DNA from: Paracoccaceae bacterium
Lineage (GTDB): Bacteria; Pseudomonadota; Alphaproteobacteria; Rhodobacterales; Rhodobacteraceae
Length of the DNA: 36,900 bases
Assembly (NCBI GenBank): GCA_947461435.1
Contig: CANHLE010000025.1
Coordinates: 1 to 36,900 of the forward strand
Direction of reading: 5' to 3'
The position numbers and the translations under genes are program-made. Positions 23,884 through 31,552 of the stretch are shown piece by piece. The notes beneath the pieces are model-generated. The model did not search any database, was not told the origin of the DNA, and worked only from the letters and a program-made list of their open reading frames with translations. How positions within the stretch are numbered: the first letter of the stretch is position 1; every line of letters starts with the position of its first letter.

Positions 23884-24264
23884 TTAGAAGAGATGGATCT
23901 TTTCCGTATGCGTGCCTGCCGCATCCTCTCCGCGCAGCCTTTGGCGCAGATCGTGCAGACCCAGCGGCGCCAAAAGGCGGGCACCGTCGACCGCGGCGGC
24001 AGACACAAGGGATGCATCGCCCGACAAAGCCGCCAAACAGCGTGACAGATCATCCAACACCTGATCAAGAAGATCGATGTCCTGCAGTCCGGTCTGAATC
24101 GTTCGCGGCGCGACAGCCACGGGATGCAATTGGCCGGGCGTTGGCAGCAGATCGTGCACGACATGTTCAATGCGTGACAAGATCCCCCGGCAGGCCGCAA
24201 TTTCGCCGACGATGCGCTGCATCAAGGCGGCCGGTTCAATCAAGGAAGGAGTGCCGCCCGCCAT
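23884..24264 (-). CDS. Small chemotaxis-cluster protein with CheZ-like motif
   Basis: I do not recognise this 126-residue protein as a named family. It has amphipathic helix-like stretches (about 12-40 and 55-90) joined by a proline-containing loop (PTPGQLHPVAVAP). The segment TGLQDIDLLDQVLDDLS (58-74) resembles the active-site helix of CheZ, where an acidic residue and a glutamine spaced D-x-x-x-Q act on phospho-CheY; here they would be Asp64 and Gln68. The protein ends in IHLF. Its ATG overlaps the stop of the second cheY (TGATG), so the two are translationally coupled. No CheZ, CheC or CheX is otherwise present. A CheY-P phosphatase role is inferred, not shown; it could also be a scaffold protein. 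Confidence 0.75.
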   Translation of the reverse strand: MAGGTPSLIEPAALMQRIVGEIAACRGILSRIEHVVHDLLPTPGQLHPVAVAPRTIQTGLQDIDLLDQVLDDLSRCLAALSGDASLVSAAAVDGARLLAPLGLHDLRQRLRGEDAAGTHTEKIHLF

Positions 24265-24650
24265 CACAGTTTTCCCACGACCTTTTCGATCGCCGCCTTC
24301 AGCGTGACGGCCGTAAAGGGTTTGCGGACAAGATTGTTCAGACCCAGTTCCTGCCCACGGCGCAGAATTTCTGGCGTGGGCGATCCGGTGATCAGGATGA
24401 AGCCGATCCGCTGCGTCGATTTGTTTTGACGAAGCGCTTCGAGCAACTCAAGACCGCTCATCCCCGGCATGTTCATGTCTGAAATTACCAGATGCACGGG
24501 GGCGGCGACCAACTTGCCCAGCGCCGCCTTGGGAAGGCTTTCAGCGTCAGAGTGTTTGATGCCAATTTCTTCCAAGGCCTGAGTGATCAAGGCCCGGCTG
24601 ATCGACATGTCGTCAACCACCATAATTCGCAAAGAGTCCTTCAGGCTCAT
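24264..24650 (-). CDS. cheY: CheY-like single-domain response regulator (second copy)
   Basis: The 128-residue product is one receiver domain: acidic pair VVDD (13-14), phosphoacceptor Asp58 in ISDMNMPGMSG, Thr in ILITGSP, and Lys in VRKPF. It has no output domain, so it should act as a diffusible CheY carrying signal from CheA to the flagellar switch or serving as a phosphate sink. The start at 24650 is chosen over an ATG three codons upstream because the AAGGAAGG site is better spaced. It lies 23 bases after cheR and overlaps the CheZ-like gene by one base. It differs clearly in sequence from the first CheY of the operon. Confidence 0.93.
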   Translation of the reverse strand: MSLKDSLRIMVVDDMSISRALITQALEEIGIKHSDAESLPKAALGKLVAAPVHLVISDMNMPGMSGLELLEALRQNKSTQRIGFILITGSPTPEILRRGQELGLNNLVRKPFTAVTLKAAIEKVVGKL

Positions 24651-24673
24651 GTCGCCCATCCTTCCTTTATGTT

Positions 24674-25561
24674 CTAAGTCTTGACCGCATCGAGGGAGCC
24701 GATCTTGCGATAGGTTGTGACGCCGGCAGCCGCCAAAATATCCTTGGCGGGGCCGGCCACCCGTTCGGAATGACCGATGCACAGATGGCCGCCGATCGGC
24801 AAAAGACCTGCGAAACGCGTCCAGAGGCGCGATTGCGTTTCCTGGCTGAAATAGATCGCCACGTTGCGGCAAAAAATCACGTCAAAGAGCCCGCGCATGG
24901 GCCAGTCCTGCATCAAATTCAACTCGCCAAAGGTGATCAGGTCGCGCGGGGCCTTGCCAATTTCAAAGGTCTTGGCGGTGCGGTTCGTGATGTGGTGATT
25001 TTGTGCCTGCTGCGGCAGGGCTTTCATCTCTTCGATATCGTAGATGCCCGCTTTGGCCCGCGCGATGATCACCGGATCCACGTCAGTCGCAAGAATTCGA
25101 ATGTCGAAGCGGGCGGCATCGGGGCACAGTTCCAGCACCGTCAAAGCCAGCGAATAGGGTTCTTGGCCCGCAGAACAACCCGCCGACCAAATGCGCAGAC
25201 GCCCGCCAGACCGCGCGGCAGAAATCAAAGGAGGCAAGACCTTGTCGCGCAGGGTCTGAAAATGATGCTCTTCGCGGAAGAAATGCGTGACGTTGGTGGT
25301 CAGGGCCGACAACATTTCCATCCGCTCGGCGTTGCTGTCGGGCCCTTCGAGCAGCTTGCAATAGGCGGCAAAATCAGACAGGCCCAGTTGGCGCAGACGC
25401 TTTGACAGCCGCGAATAGACAAGATCGCGTTTGGCAGGGGTCAGGTGCAAACCAAAATCCTGCTGCGCATGATGCGCAATCGTGGAAAAATCCTTGTCCG
25501 AAAAGGTATAGTTCGTGATCCCGCCCGCAAGCGGCAGCGGCGCCTGATGGGTCGATGTCAT
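24674..25561 (-). CDS. cheR: Chemotaxis protein methyltransferase CheR
   Basis: CheR methylates glutamates of chemoreceptors using S-adenosylmethionine. The 295-residue product has the N-terminal helical domain (about 20-90, with TTNVTHFFRE at its end) and the Rossmann-like catalytic domain with the SAM-binding IWSAGCSAGQEPYSLA at about 124-139, ILATDVDP, and FCRNVAIYF near 228. No TPR extension follows. Its ATG overlaps the cheW stop by four bases (ATGA). The WxxF tail of the MCP in the same cluster is a likely docking site. Confidence 0.97.
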   Translation of the reverse strand: MTSTHQAPLPLAGGITNYTFSDKDFSTIAHHAQQDFGLHLTPAKRDLVYSRLSKRLRQLGLSDFAAYCKLLEGPDSNAERMEMLSALTTNVTHFFREEHHFQTLRDKVLPPLISAARSGGRLRIWSAGCSAGQEPYSLALTVLELCPDAARFDIRILATDVDPVIIARAKAGIYDIEEMKALPQQAQNHHITNRTAKTFEIGKAPRDLITFGELNLMQDWPMRGLFDVIFCRNVAIYFSQETQSRLWTRFAGLLPIGGHLCIGHSERVAGPAKDILAAAGVTTYRKIGSLDAVKT

Positions 25562-26022
25562 TGCAGGGTTCTCTTCCCTGTCTGGATGACCGCCCCAAGA
25601 TCGATAACGCGTGTCATGCCGTCTTCGACCGGGATAACGCCGATGATGCTTTGCCGTGAATTGTCGCTGCGCAGATCCGGGGTTTCTTGAATCCGGTCCG
25701 GTGAGACCGACAGGATTTCGGAAACCGCCTCGACCAAAAGGCCCACGGTTTGGCTTTCATAGGCCGCGATGACGACAACATTTCGAACATTGTCGGCGGT
25801 CGGCGGCAACCCGAATCGAACGGCCAAATCGAAGATGGGAATGACCGATCCGCGCAAGTTCATCACTCCCAAAACCTCTGCCGGGGCGTGGGGCAGTGGG
25901 GTGACCGCGCTCCACCTGCGGATTTCGCGCACTTGGCGGATATCGATGGAAAAGCTTTGGCCCCCTGTGAAAAAGGTGACAAATTCCACTTCAGTGGCCG
26001 AATTTGAATCAAACGGTTGCAA
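25558..26022 (-). CDS. cheW: Chemotaxis coupling protein CheW (TTG start)
   Basis: CheW couples receptors to CheA. The 154-residue product shows the CheW pattern: EFVTFFTGGQSFSIDIRQVREI, then LPHAPAEVLGVMNLRGSVIPI, then GLLVEAVSEI. There is no ATG close to the start of the conserved region. The best start is TTG at 26022, with GAGGGG seven bases upstream, which makes the gene overlap the cheA 3' end by 14 bases. A GTG at 25989 is an alternative with no good ribosome site. It overlaps cheR by four bases. Confidence 0.93.
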   Translation of the reverse strand: MQPFDSNSATEVEFVTFFTGGQSFSIDIRQVREIRRWSAVTPLPHAPAEVLGVMNLRGSVIPIFDLAVRFGLPPTADNVRNVVVIAAYESQTVGLLVEAVSEILSVSPDRIQETPDLRSDNSRQSIIGVIPVEDGMTRVIDLGAVIQTGKRTLQ

Positions 26023-28165
26023 GGAGTTTCCCCTCAGTCTGCTTGGTGGTACTGCGCGCATCAGCGGGCGCCAGGACGCGATTGTTGGCCAGGGCATCAG
26101 GATCCAGGATCAAGGCGATCTGCCCATCGCCCAGAACCGTGGCGGCGGAAACGCCGGGGACGGCCCCATAATTGGTATCAAGCCCCTTGATCACGACCTG
26201 CCGCTGATCAAACACACGATCCACAATCAAGGCGCAGTGCCCTTGGGTTTCCGTTTCGACCAGAAGCATCGTTTGCGGTTCTGGATGGTTGGGGGGCCGG
26301 GCGAATCCCAGACCTTCAGCGACATCGACCAAGGGGATGAATTTTCCGCGGACCGACAGCAGACGGTCGGTTGTACCAACAACGTGCAGCTCTTCGTTGC
26401 CCGGCCGGATGGTTTCCAAGATGGCCGTGATCGGGATCACCATGACCTGACCCGCAACGGATACGACCATGCCATCCAGCACAGCCAGCGTCAGCGGAAG
26501 TGAGATGGTGAATTCCGTTCCTTGCCCGGGGGTGGAAGAAATGCTGACGCGCCCGCCCAAGGCAACGACCGCATTGCGCACCACATCCAGCCCGACGCCG
26601 CGCCCGGACAGATTGGAAATAGTCGATGCTGTTGAAAAGCCAGGCAGGAACAACAGCGCGTCAATTTCGGGATCCGTCAGTTCAGCATCGCCCGAAACCA
26701 AATTCTTCTTTCGCGCAATTTCAAGGATCTTGCGGCGGTTAAGGCCGGCACCGTCATCGCGGATGGTGATGATCACCGCACCAGAGCGATGGGCGGCCGA
26801 CAAGTGAATGGTCCCGCAGGGGTCTTTTCCCGCAGCAATCCGGGCTTCGGCGGTTTCAAGCCCGTGGTCCACCGCATTGCGGATCATATGCGTCAGGGGA
26901 TCGGCAAGACGTTCGACAACCGTCTTGTCCACTTCAGACCCTTCGCCCTGCGTTACCAGCCGCGCCGTTTTACCGGTGGCATCTGCTGCCTCTCGGACAA
27001 TGCGGGACATCCGTTGGAACAGGGGTTTTACGGGCTGCGCACGGATCGCCATGACGGCTTCTTGAATATCGCGTGCCAACAGACGGTAATCTTCGACATG
27101 CGTGACGACATCGGCATCGGTCGCCAATCGCAATTCAGAGACGCGCTGGGCAATCATGGATTGGTTGATGATCAATTCGCCCACGGCGTTGATCAGGCGA
27201 TCCACTCTGTCAAGATCGACGCGCAGGGTCGGCTTTGGAACGTTCTTTTCAGACAGGCCGCCGTCGGCCTGGGCGGCATCGGCGCGTCGGGCCTCAGCGA
27301 TGGAACGGTCTGCGCTTTCGGCCACGGGTGCCGCAACAGAGGGTTCGATGACCAGAACCTCTGGCGCGATATCAAAGACCAGAACCTCTGGCGCAGGATC
27401 AGATGAAATCACAGGGTGCTGCGCGGTGATGTGCAAATCACAAAGCCCTTCGACAAATTCGAAGACCGACTGAATTTCGGTTTCCGATTCTGTTGTCGTG
27501 AGGTGAATTGTCCACCCCAGGCAGGGTTTTGCCGGGTCAAAACCATCCAGATCGGGAAGCTTTGTCAGATCAATTTCTGCCCAAACCTCACCCAGATCGG
27601 CGAGCGCCGCGATCAGCAGGGCCGGGTCGTGTCCATTGGCGTACAGGCCCTTGTGGGGCCAAAAGATGATGGTGAAGGGTTGCCCGGAAGGCGTCTCGGC
27701 CGGGGCGATATCCCCAAGATCCAAGGTGATGGCGGAAAACCCGAAGGATCCGTCAAGATCTTCAAGTTCGGGTTCCGCCGGGCCGCCAAGACAGGCATCC
27801 AGAGCCGAAAGGAATTCGGGGGTCTGCGCGCCATGGGTATCTTCGCCGCTGCGCGCATCGTCGACCAATACCGTCAGATGATCGGCCGAGCGTTGCAAGA
27901 TCCGCATGAGATCCGCATCCGGATCGAGGCGATGGCTGCGCACTTCGTCAAGCACGGTTTCGAAACGGTGGGCAAAGGCGACCAGAGCCGTCAGCTTGAA
28001 GGCCCCTGCCCCCCCTTTGATGGAATGAACGGCGCGAAACACCGCGTTGACGGTTTCATCGTCATGCGCCCCGGCATGCATCTGCGCGAGGCCTTCGGTC
28101 AGCGCTTCCAACAGTTCTTCGGTTTCTTCAAAGAACATGTCGCGAATAGAAACTTGCTGGCTCAT
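26009..28165 (-). CDS. cheA: Chemotaxis sensor histidine kinase CheA
   Basis: CheA is the central kinase that phosphorylates CheY and CheB in response to receptors. The 718-residue product has an HPt domain with phosphorylated His47 in AVHSIKGGAGA, a variable P2 region and linker (about 130-330, with a 9-residue internal repeat), the dimerisation helices (about 330-390), the ATPase with N box HMIRNAVDHG (near 425), DDGAGL (near 485) and GRGVGLDVV (near 518), and a CheW-like domain (about 590-718). The ATG at 28165 lies one base after the cheY stop, and AAGGG in the end of cheY serves as its ribosome site. It overlaps cheW. Confidence 0.97.
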   Translation of the reverse strand: MSQQVSIRDMFFEETEELLEALTEGLAQMHAGAHDDETVNAVFRAVHSIKGGAGAFKLTALVAFAHRFETVLDEVRSHRLDPDADLMRILQRSADHLTVLVDDARSGEDTHGAQTPEFLSALDACLGGPAEPELEDLDGSFGFSAITLDLGDIAPAETPSGQPFTIIFWPHKGLYANGHDPALLIAALADLGEVWAEIDLTKLPDLDGFDPAKPCLGWTIHLTTTESETEIQSVFEFVEGLCDLHITAQHPVISSDPAPEVLVFDIAPEVLVIEPSVAAPVAESADRSIAEARRADAAQADGGLSEKNVPKPTLRVDLDRVDRLINAVGELIINQSMIAQRVSELRLATDADVVTHVEDYRLLARDIQEAVMAIRAQPVKPLFQRMSRIVREAADATGKTARLVTQGEGSEVDKTVVERLADPLTHMIRNAVDHGLETAEARIAAGKDPCGTIHLSAAHRSGAVIITIRDDGAGLNRRKILEIARKKNLVSGDAELTDPEIDALLFLPGFSTASTISNLSGRGVGLDVVRNAVVALGGRVSISSTPGQGTEFTISLPLTLAVLDGMVVSVAGQVMVIPITAILETIRPGNEELHVVGTTDRLLSVRGKFIPLVDVAEGLGFARPPNHPEPQTMLLVETETQGHCALIVDRVFDQRQVVIKGLDTNYGAVPGVSAATVLGDGQIALILDPDALANNRVLAPADARSTTKQTEGKLLATV
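27350..27394 (-). repeat. 27-bp-period tandem repeat in the cheA linker
   Basis: GACCAGAACCTCTGGCGC occurs identically at 27350-27367 and 27377-27394, a 27-base period. In the protein it gives two copies of APEVLV spaced nine residues apart in the linker before the dimerisation domain, so it keeps frame. A recent in-frame duplication is the simplest reading. Confidence 0.9.
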
Positions 28166-28166
28166 G

Positions 28167-28541
28167 TTACCCTTTCGCCCCCGTGACACGGCGCACGACA
28201 GAAATGATGGCTTCGTCATCGAAGGGTTTGACAATCCATCCGGTGGCCCCAGCCTCACGCGCTCGGGCCTTCAGGTGCGGCGCGCTTTCCGTGGTCAGCA
28301 CCAAAATCGGGACGTTTCGATGAATACGGCCGTCGCGAATGGCGGAAATCACGCCGTAGCCATCCATGTTGGGCATGTTCAGATCCGTGATCACCACATC
28401 CGGCGGATCTTCCTTGAATTTGGCAACGCCTTGAACGCCGTCATCCGCCAGGGCGCATGTAAAGCCCGCATCCACCATCACCTTGTGCACAAGACTCCGG
28501 ATCGTGCGGGAATCATCGATTGCCAAAACCTTGATCGTCAT
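28167..28541 (-). CDS. cheY: CheY response regulator (first copy)
   Basis: The 124-residue product is a single receiver domain: acidic pair at Asp9 and Asp10 (LAIDD), phosphoacceptor Asp53 in ITDLNMPNMDG, Thr in LVLTTES, and Lys in IVKPF. It begins MTIKVLAIDDSRTIRSLV. Its ATG overlaps the stop of the STAS gene by four bases and its stop lies one base before cheA, so all three are coupled. It is likely the main CheA phosphorylation partner, by position. Confidence 0.95.
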   Translation of the reverse strand: MTIKVLAIDDSRTIRSLVHKVMVDAGFTCALADDGVQGVAKFKEDPPDVVITDLNMPNMDGYGVISAIRDGRIHRNVPILVLTTESAPHLKARAREAGATGWIVKPFDDEAIISVVRRVTGAKG

Positions 28542-28825
28542 ACCAACACCTTTCGAACCAATATCTCTTCGCTCACACCCAAACGCTTCAGGACGCGATC
28601 AATCTCGGCAGGGACGTTGCCAAGTTCGAAGGCCAAACCGTTTGCCTGCGCCGCCTTCGCCGCACACAACAGAAGTTCGATCATCATCGGGTCCAGTCTG
28701 CGCAAAGCGCCGAATTGAACGCGGACGTTGAATTTGGCGTTGGCCTTCAAGAAGTCCTGAAGGCTGACATCTTCGATGGGACTGAATGTTTCGGTCAGGT
28801 CAAACGTCTTCCAAGTCTTGCCCAT
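28538..28825 (-). CDS. STAS-domain protein, first gene of chemotaxis operon
   Basis: The 95-residue product fits a small STAS/anti-sigma-factor-antagonist-like fold: a core segment RRLDPMMIELLLCAAKAAQ (about 42-60), then LAFELGNVPAEIDRVLKRLGV, like the second half of STAS domains. STAS proteins often work with kinase/phosphatase switches or lipid transport; within chemotaxis operons of this family the role is not established to my knowledge. No clear phosphorylatable Ser/Thr at the usual loop position is seen (it reads RLDP). It starts the run STAS-cheY-cheA-cheW-cheR, overlapping cheY by four bases. The upstream region is shared with the divergent PAS gene. Confidence 0.8.
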   Translation of the reverse strand: MGKTWKTFDLTETFSPIEDVSLQDFLKANAKFNVRVQFGALRRLDPMMIELLLCAAKAAQANGLAFELGNVPAEIDRVLKRLGVSEEILVRKVLV

Positions 28826-28914
28826 GCTGCAGATCTGCCTTCTCGCCCACGCCGTCCTGCGGCGCCTTTTCGATAAAACTGGCCAAAGGATTAGGGTTGC
28901 GGTCTTAAGAAAAG

Positions 28915-29000
28915 ATTTCCGGCCCCGGCCCCGGCCTTCGGCTTTTCCCTAAAAATTTCACCATTCTGCGGGCCGGGTTCGGGTTTGGCGGCCGGGAAAT
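28915..29000. repeat. Long-range inverted repeat between divergent genes
   Basis: ATTTCC-GGCC (28915-28924) is the reverse complement of GGCC-GGGAAAT (28990-29000) with one unpaired base. Between them lie GGCCCCGG repeats and further complementary GC blocks. No gene ends here, so it is unlikely to be a terminator; it may be a regulatory structure in the divergent promoter region (28826-29064) of the STAS operon and the PAS gene. Confidence 0.5.
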
Positions 29001-29064
29001 TACCAAGGGTTAATGCCTGTACGGTAGGTTGAGCCTTCTGAAACCAGAAACCACAGGCCCCCAC

Positions 29065-30318
29065 ATGACCTTTAACAAAGCATTCAACGCCGCACCGACC
29101 GAACCCGGAGAAGAGGTTTTTGGGGCCACCGAAGTCTTGTATTCGCGGACCGACAATCGGGGCGTCATCAGTGCCGCGAATGCCGTCTTTCATCGGCTGG
29201 CGGGCCGCGAACCGGGAACGTCTATCGGGGCACCGCACAATATCATTCGTCACCCCGACACGCCCAAGGTCATTTTTTGGCTGATGTGGAAATCGTTGAA
29301 CGAGGGTCAGGCCTTTATGGCCTATCTCAAGAACAAGTCGGCCCGGGGCGGTTGGTATTGGGTCTTGTCGGTCATCGTGCCTTGTGAAGGCGGTTTCATA
29401 TCGGGGCAGATCAAGCCGTCGGGCGCATTATTTGCTGAGGTCAAATCGCTGTATGCGGAGTTGGGGAAGCTGGAAGAGACCCGATCCCTGCCACCAGAAG
29501 CGATTCTTGAGCATTTGCAAAAGAAAGTGTCGGACCTGGGGTTTGCAAGCTATTCAGACTTCATCTCCAGTGCCTTGGACCAAGAGATCCTGTCGCTTGA
29601 AAAGGCAATCGATCGGGCCAATCCCTTGCGCGAACGCGCCTTGGTTGCGGTCAAATCCAGTCTGGCGGCCGCGTTGAAACAGCAGGAACTGGTTTTGGCA
29701 GATTTCGATGCACTTCAGTCCATCCCGACCAATATGCGGATCATCGCCTCTCGGCTGGAACCGTCGGGCGGGCCGATTTCAGCGATCTCGGACAACTACC
29801 GATTTGCATCGTCTGAAATCTTGCGCCGGTTGGAGGGATTTGCCGGACAAGATGGCAACCTGGTGCTGACGATGACACAAATCCTTGGAGAGGGGTTCTT
29901 TCTGACGGGAATCGAACGATTTCTTTCTGCGATCGGGCGTCAGTTCGGCAGTGAAAGCGCCGGGGCCACGTCGCTGGATTTGCCGGAGGAGCGGCGCATC
30001 TTGTCGGGTGTCAGCGAAAAATACACGGTGCTGTCCCACGCCTCTTTGGGAAAGGCCGAGGTGGTTTCTGGTGAGTTGAACGTGGTCGCCGGAGAGGTTC
30101 GCCGCCGGATGCTGGGCCTAGACACCATCCGCGTCATGGGCCGGGTGGAAAGCGGTCGTTTGGGCAGCGCCGGTATTGGCCTTGCCGCGACGATTGACCA
30201 ATTGGATACCCGGCACGTTGCCATTAATGAACATTTGTTAAGTTTGATGGATCTATGCATCGCGATCCAAACCGGGATCCACAGCTATCAGCGGCAAGCC
30301 GAGAAAACGGTTTGGTAA
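29065..30318 (+). CDS. Aer-like PAS protein without MCP signalling domain
   Basis: The 417-residue product has a PAS domain (about 15-120) close to that of aerotaxis receptors: ISAANAVFHRLAGREP, then NIIRHPDTPKVIFWLMWKSL, then KNKSARGGWYWVLSVIVP, the region that binds FAD in Aer. The remaining 290 residues look helical but lack the MCP tip ([14 protein letters not shown] type) and no membrane segment is obvious. So it is soluble and its output is unknown. The ATG at 29065 has AGG seven bases upstream; a TTG at 29029 would add 12 residues. It diverges from the chemotaxis operon, so a role in redox or oxygen taxis feeding that operon is plausible. Confidence 0.82.
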   Translation: MTFNKAFNAAPTEPGEEVFGATEVLYSRTDNRGVISAANAVFHRLAGREPGTSIGAPHNIIRHPDTPKVIFWLMWKSLNEGQAFMAYLKNKSARGGWYWVLSVIVPCEGGFISGQIKPSGALFAEVKSLYAELGKLEETRSLPPEAILEHLQKKVSDLGFASYSDFISSALDQEILSLEKAIDRANPLRERALVAVKSSLAAALKQQELVLADFDALQSIPTNMRIIASRLEPSGGPISAISDNYRFASSEILRRLEGFAGQDGNLVLTMTQILGEGFFLTGIERFLSAIGRQFGSESAGATSLDLPEERRILSGVSEKYTVLSHASLGKAEVVSGELNVVAGEVRRRMLGLDTIRVMGRVESGRLGSAGIGLAATIDQLDTRHVAINEHLLSLMDLCIAIQTGIHSYQRQAEKTVW

Positions 30319-30414
30319 CACGGCTGGAGACACCTAATCTGCGCTGTGCGCTGCAGGACCGTCACAGGCAAAACGCGCGGGTTTGGGCCGATTGGCAGCG
30401 AGGCGAAAGCGGCG

Positions 30415-31335
30415 TTATGGTTCAAGGGAGAGAGGGTCCACATTGGCAAGCAGCCAATCGAAGAGCGCCGTCAGCGTTCGCTTGCGGGCGGCGCCCGGGG
30501 GGTGAACAAGGCAGTAGTCATGCCCAAGATCCAGCGTGATGTCTGACAGTGGGACCAACCGACCCTCGGCGATATGGGCAGAGCCCAGCATCCGCTGTGC
30601 CAAGGCAACGCCAAGGCCAGCCTCGGCCAGATCAAGGGCAAGGGCAGATCGCCCGACCTGAAACCCACCGGGTGGCGGCGCTGGCAAATTCGCCCGCTGA
30701 AACCAAGACTGCCATGTGGGGTTGGAGCCAAAAGTGGGGCCCCAACTGGTATGCAGCAAATCACTGCCCGGGACGGCCGCCATCCCCGCACGCAAGACAT
30801 CCGGGTTGCGGCGCAGATAGTCAGGGCTGCACATCGGCTGAACAGAATCGCGCGCCAGAAACCCCACCCGCAGATCGGGATACAGACCAAGGCCGTAGCA
30901 CAGCCGCAGATCAATGTTATGCCGGGCAAAATCCACGGGGTCCGCCTCGACCCGCAGGTCAAAACGAAAATCGGTGTGACGGCGCGCATAGGCAATCAGG
31001 CGTGGCAACAGCCATTTTTCGGCAACGGAATCAATAACACTGATCACCAAGCGCGATCGGGGCCGATCAGAAACAAGGTCAAGCGTGGTTTGAGAGATGT
31101 TTTGCAACGACTCTGCCGTTGACACAAAGATGGCGTGCCCGGCGTCTGTCAGGACCACGCGGTTGTTCAACCGCTGAAACACGTTCTTTCCCAAGAAATC
31201 TTCGAGTTTGCGGATATGCTGACTGATGGCCGCCGGAGAGACGCCAAGCTCTTGCGCGGCGGAGACAAAACTGCCGGTGCGGGCGGCGGCCTCGAAGGCG
31301 CGCAATGAGTTCAGCGGAGGAAGCGTAAGCGACAT
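30415..31335 (-). CDS. LysR-family transcriptional regulator (GcvA-like)
   Basis: The 306-residue product has an N-terminal winged helix-turn-helix (about 8-66: LRAFEAAARTGSFVSAAQEL, SPAAISQHIRKLEDFLG) and a LysR substrate-binding domain (about 92-300). The domain layout and the block DLRLCYGLG are of the GcvA type. Its effector is unknown. It converges with the PAS gene on its downstream side and lies beyond a terminator from the sugar-like operon, in the same orientation. LysR proteins often regulate a neighbour, but no divergent partner is adjacent here. Confidence 0.92.
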   Translation of the reverse strand: MSLTLPPLNSLRAFEAAARTGSFVSAAQELGVSPAAISQHIRKLEDFLGKNVFQRLNNRVVLTDAGHAIFVSTAESLQNISQTTLDLVSDRPRSRLVISVIDSVAEKWLLPRLIAYARRHTDFRFDLRVEADPVDFARHNIDLRLCYGLGLYPDLRVGFLARDSVQPMCSPDYLRRNPDVLRAGMAAVPGSDLLHTSWGPTFGSNPTWQSWFQRANLPAPPPGGFQVGRSALALDLAEAGLGVALAQRMLGSAHIAEGRLVPLSDITLDLGHDYCLVHPPGAARKRTLTALFDWLLANVDPLSLEP

Positions 31336-31456
31336 GGGTTCTGCCTTAGCAATTCAGGGCGACCGGCGAGATATAGGCCCCCGAATTACGCCATGACAGT
31401 CCTCAACTATGCGTGTCTACGCCGATTTCACCACAAAATGATCGCGACTTCATTAG

Positions 31457-31494
31457 AAAAACTATGCCAAAAGGAGTTTGCCCTTTTGGCATAG
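31457..31494 (-). terminator. Rho-independent terminator of the dehydrogenase operon
   Basis: On the minus strand CTATGCCAAAAGG and CCTTTTGGCATAG form a perfect 13-bp stem with a 7-base loop, followed by TTTTTC. It lies about 60 bases past the stop of the first Gfo/Idh gene. Its arm contains the 11-mer TATGCCAAAAG that also occurs at 34282-34292. Confidence 0.75.
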
Positions 31495-31552
31495 GCGGCG
31501 ACGGCCGGCAGGTTTGGGACGGATCACACCTACCCGCGGGCGGGGTCATTGC

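Noticed and set aside
28911-28950. GGCCCCGG repeats as a CRISPR or phage-like array
   Set aside because: Only short low-complexity GC blocks are present, without regular spacers.
31457-31494. The 13-bp inverted repeat as purely an operator
   Set aside because: It is followed by five T residues on the minus strand and lies just past an operon end, so a terminator is the simpler reading; the operator idea is kept only as a finding.
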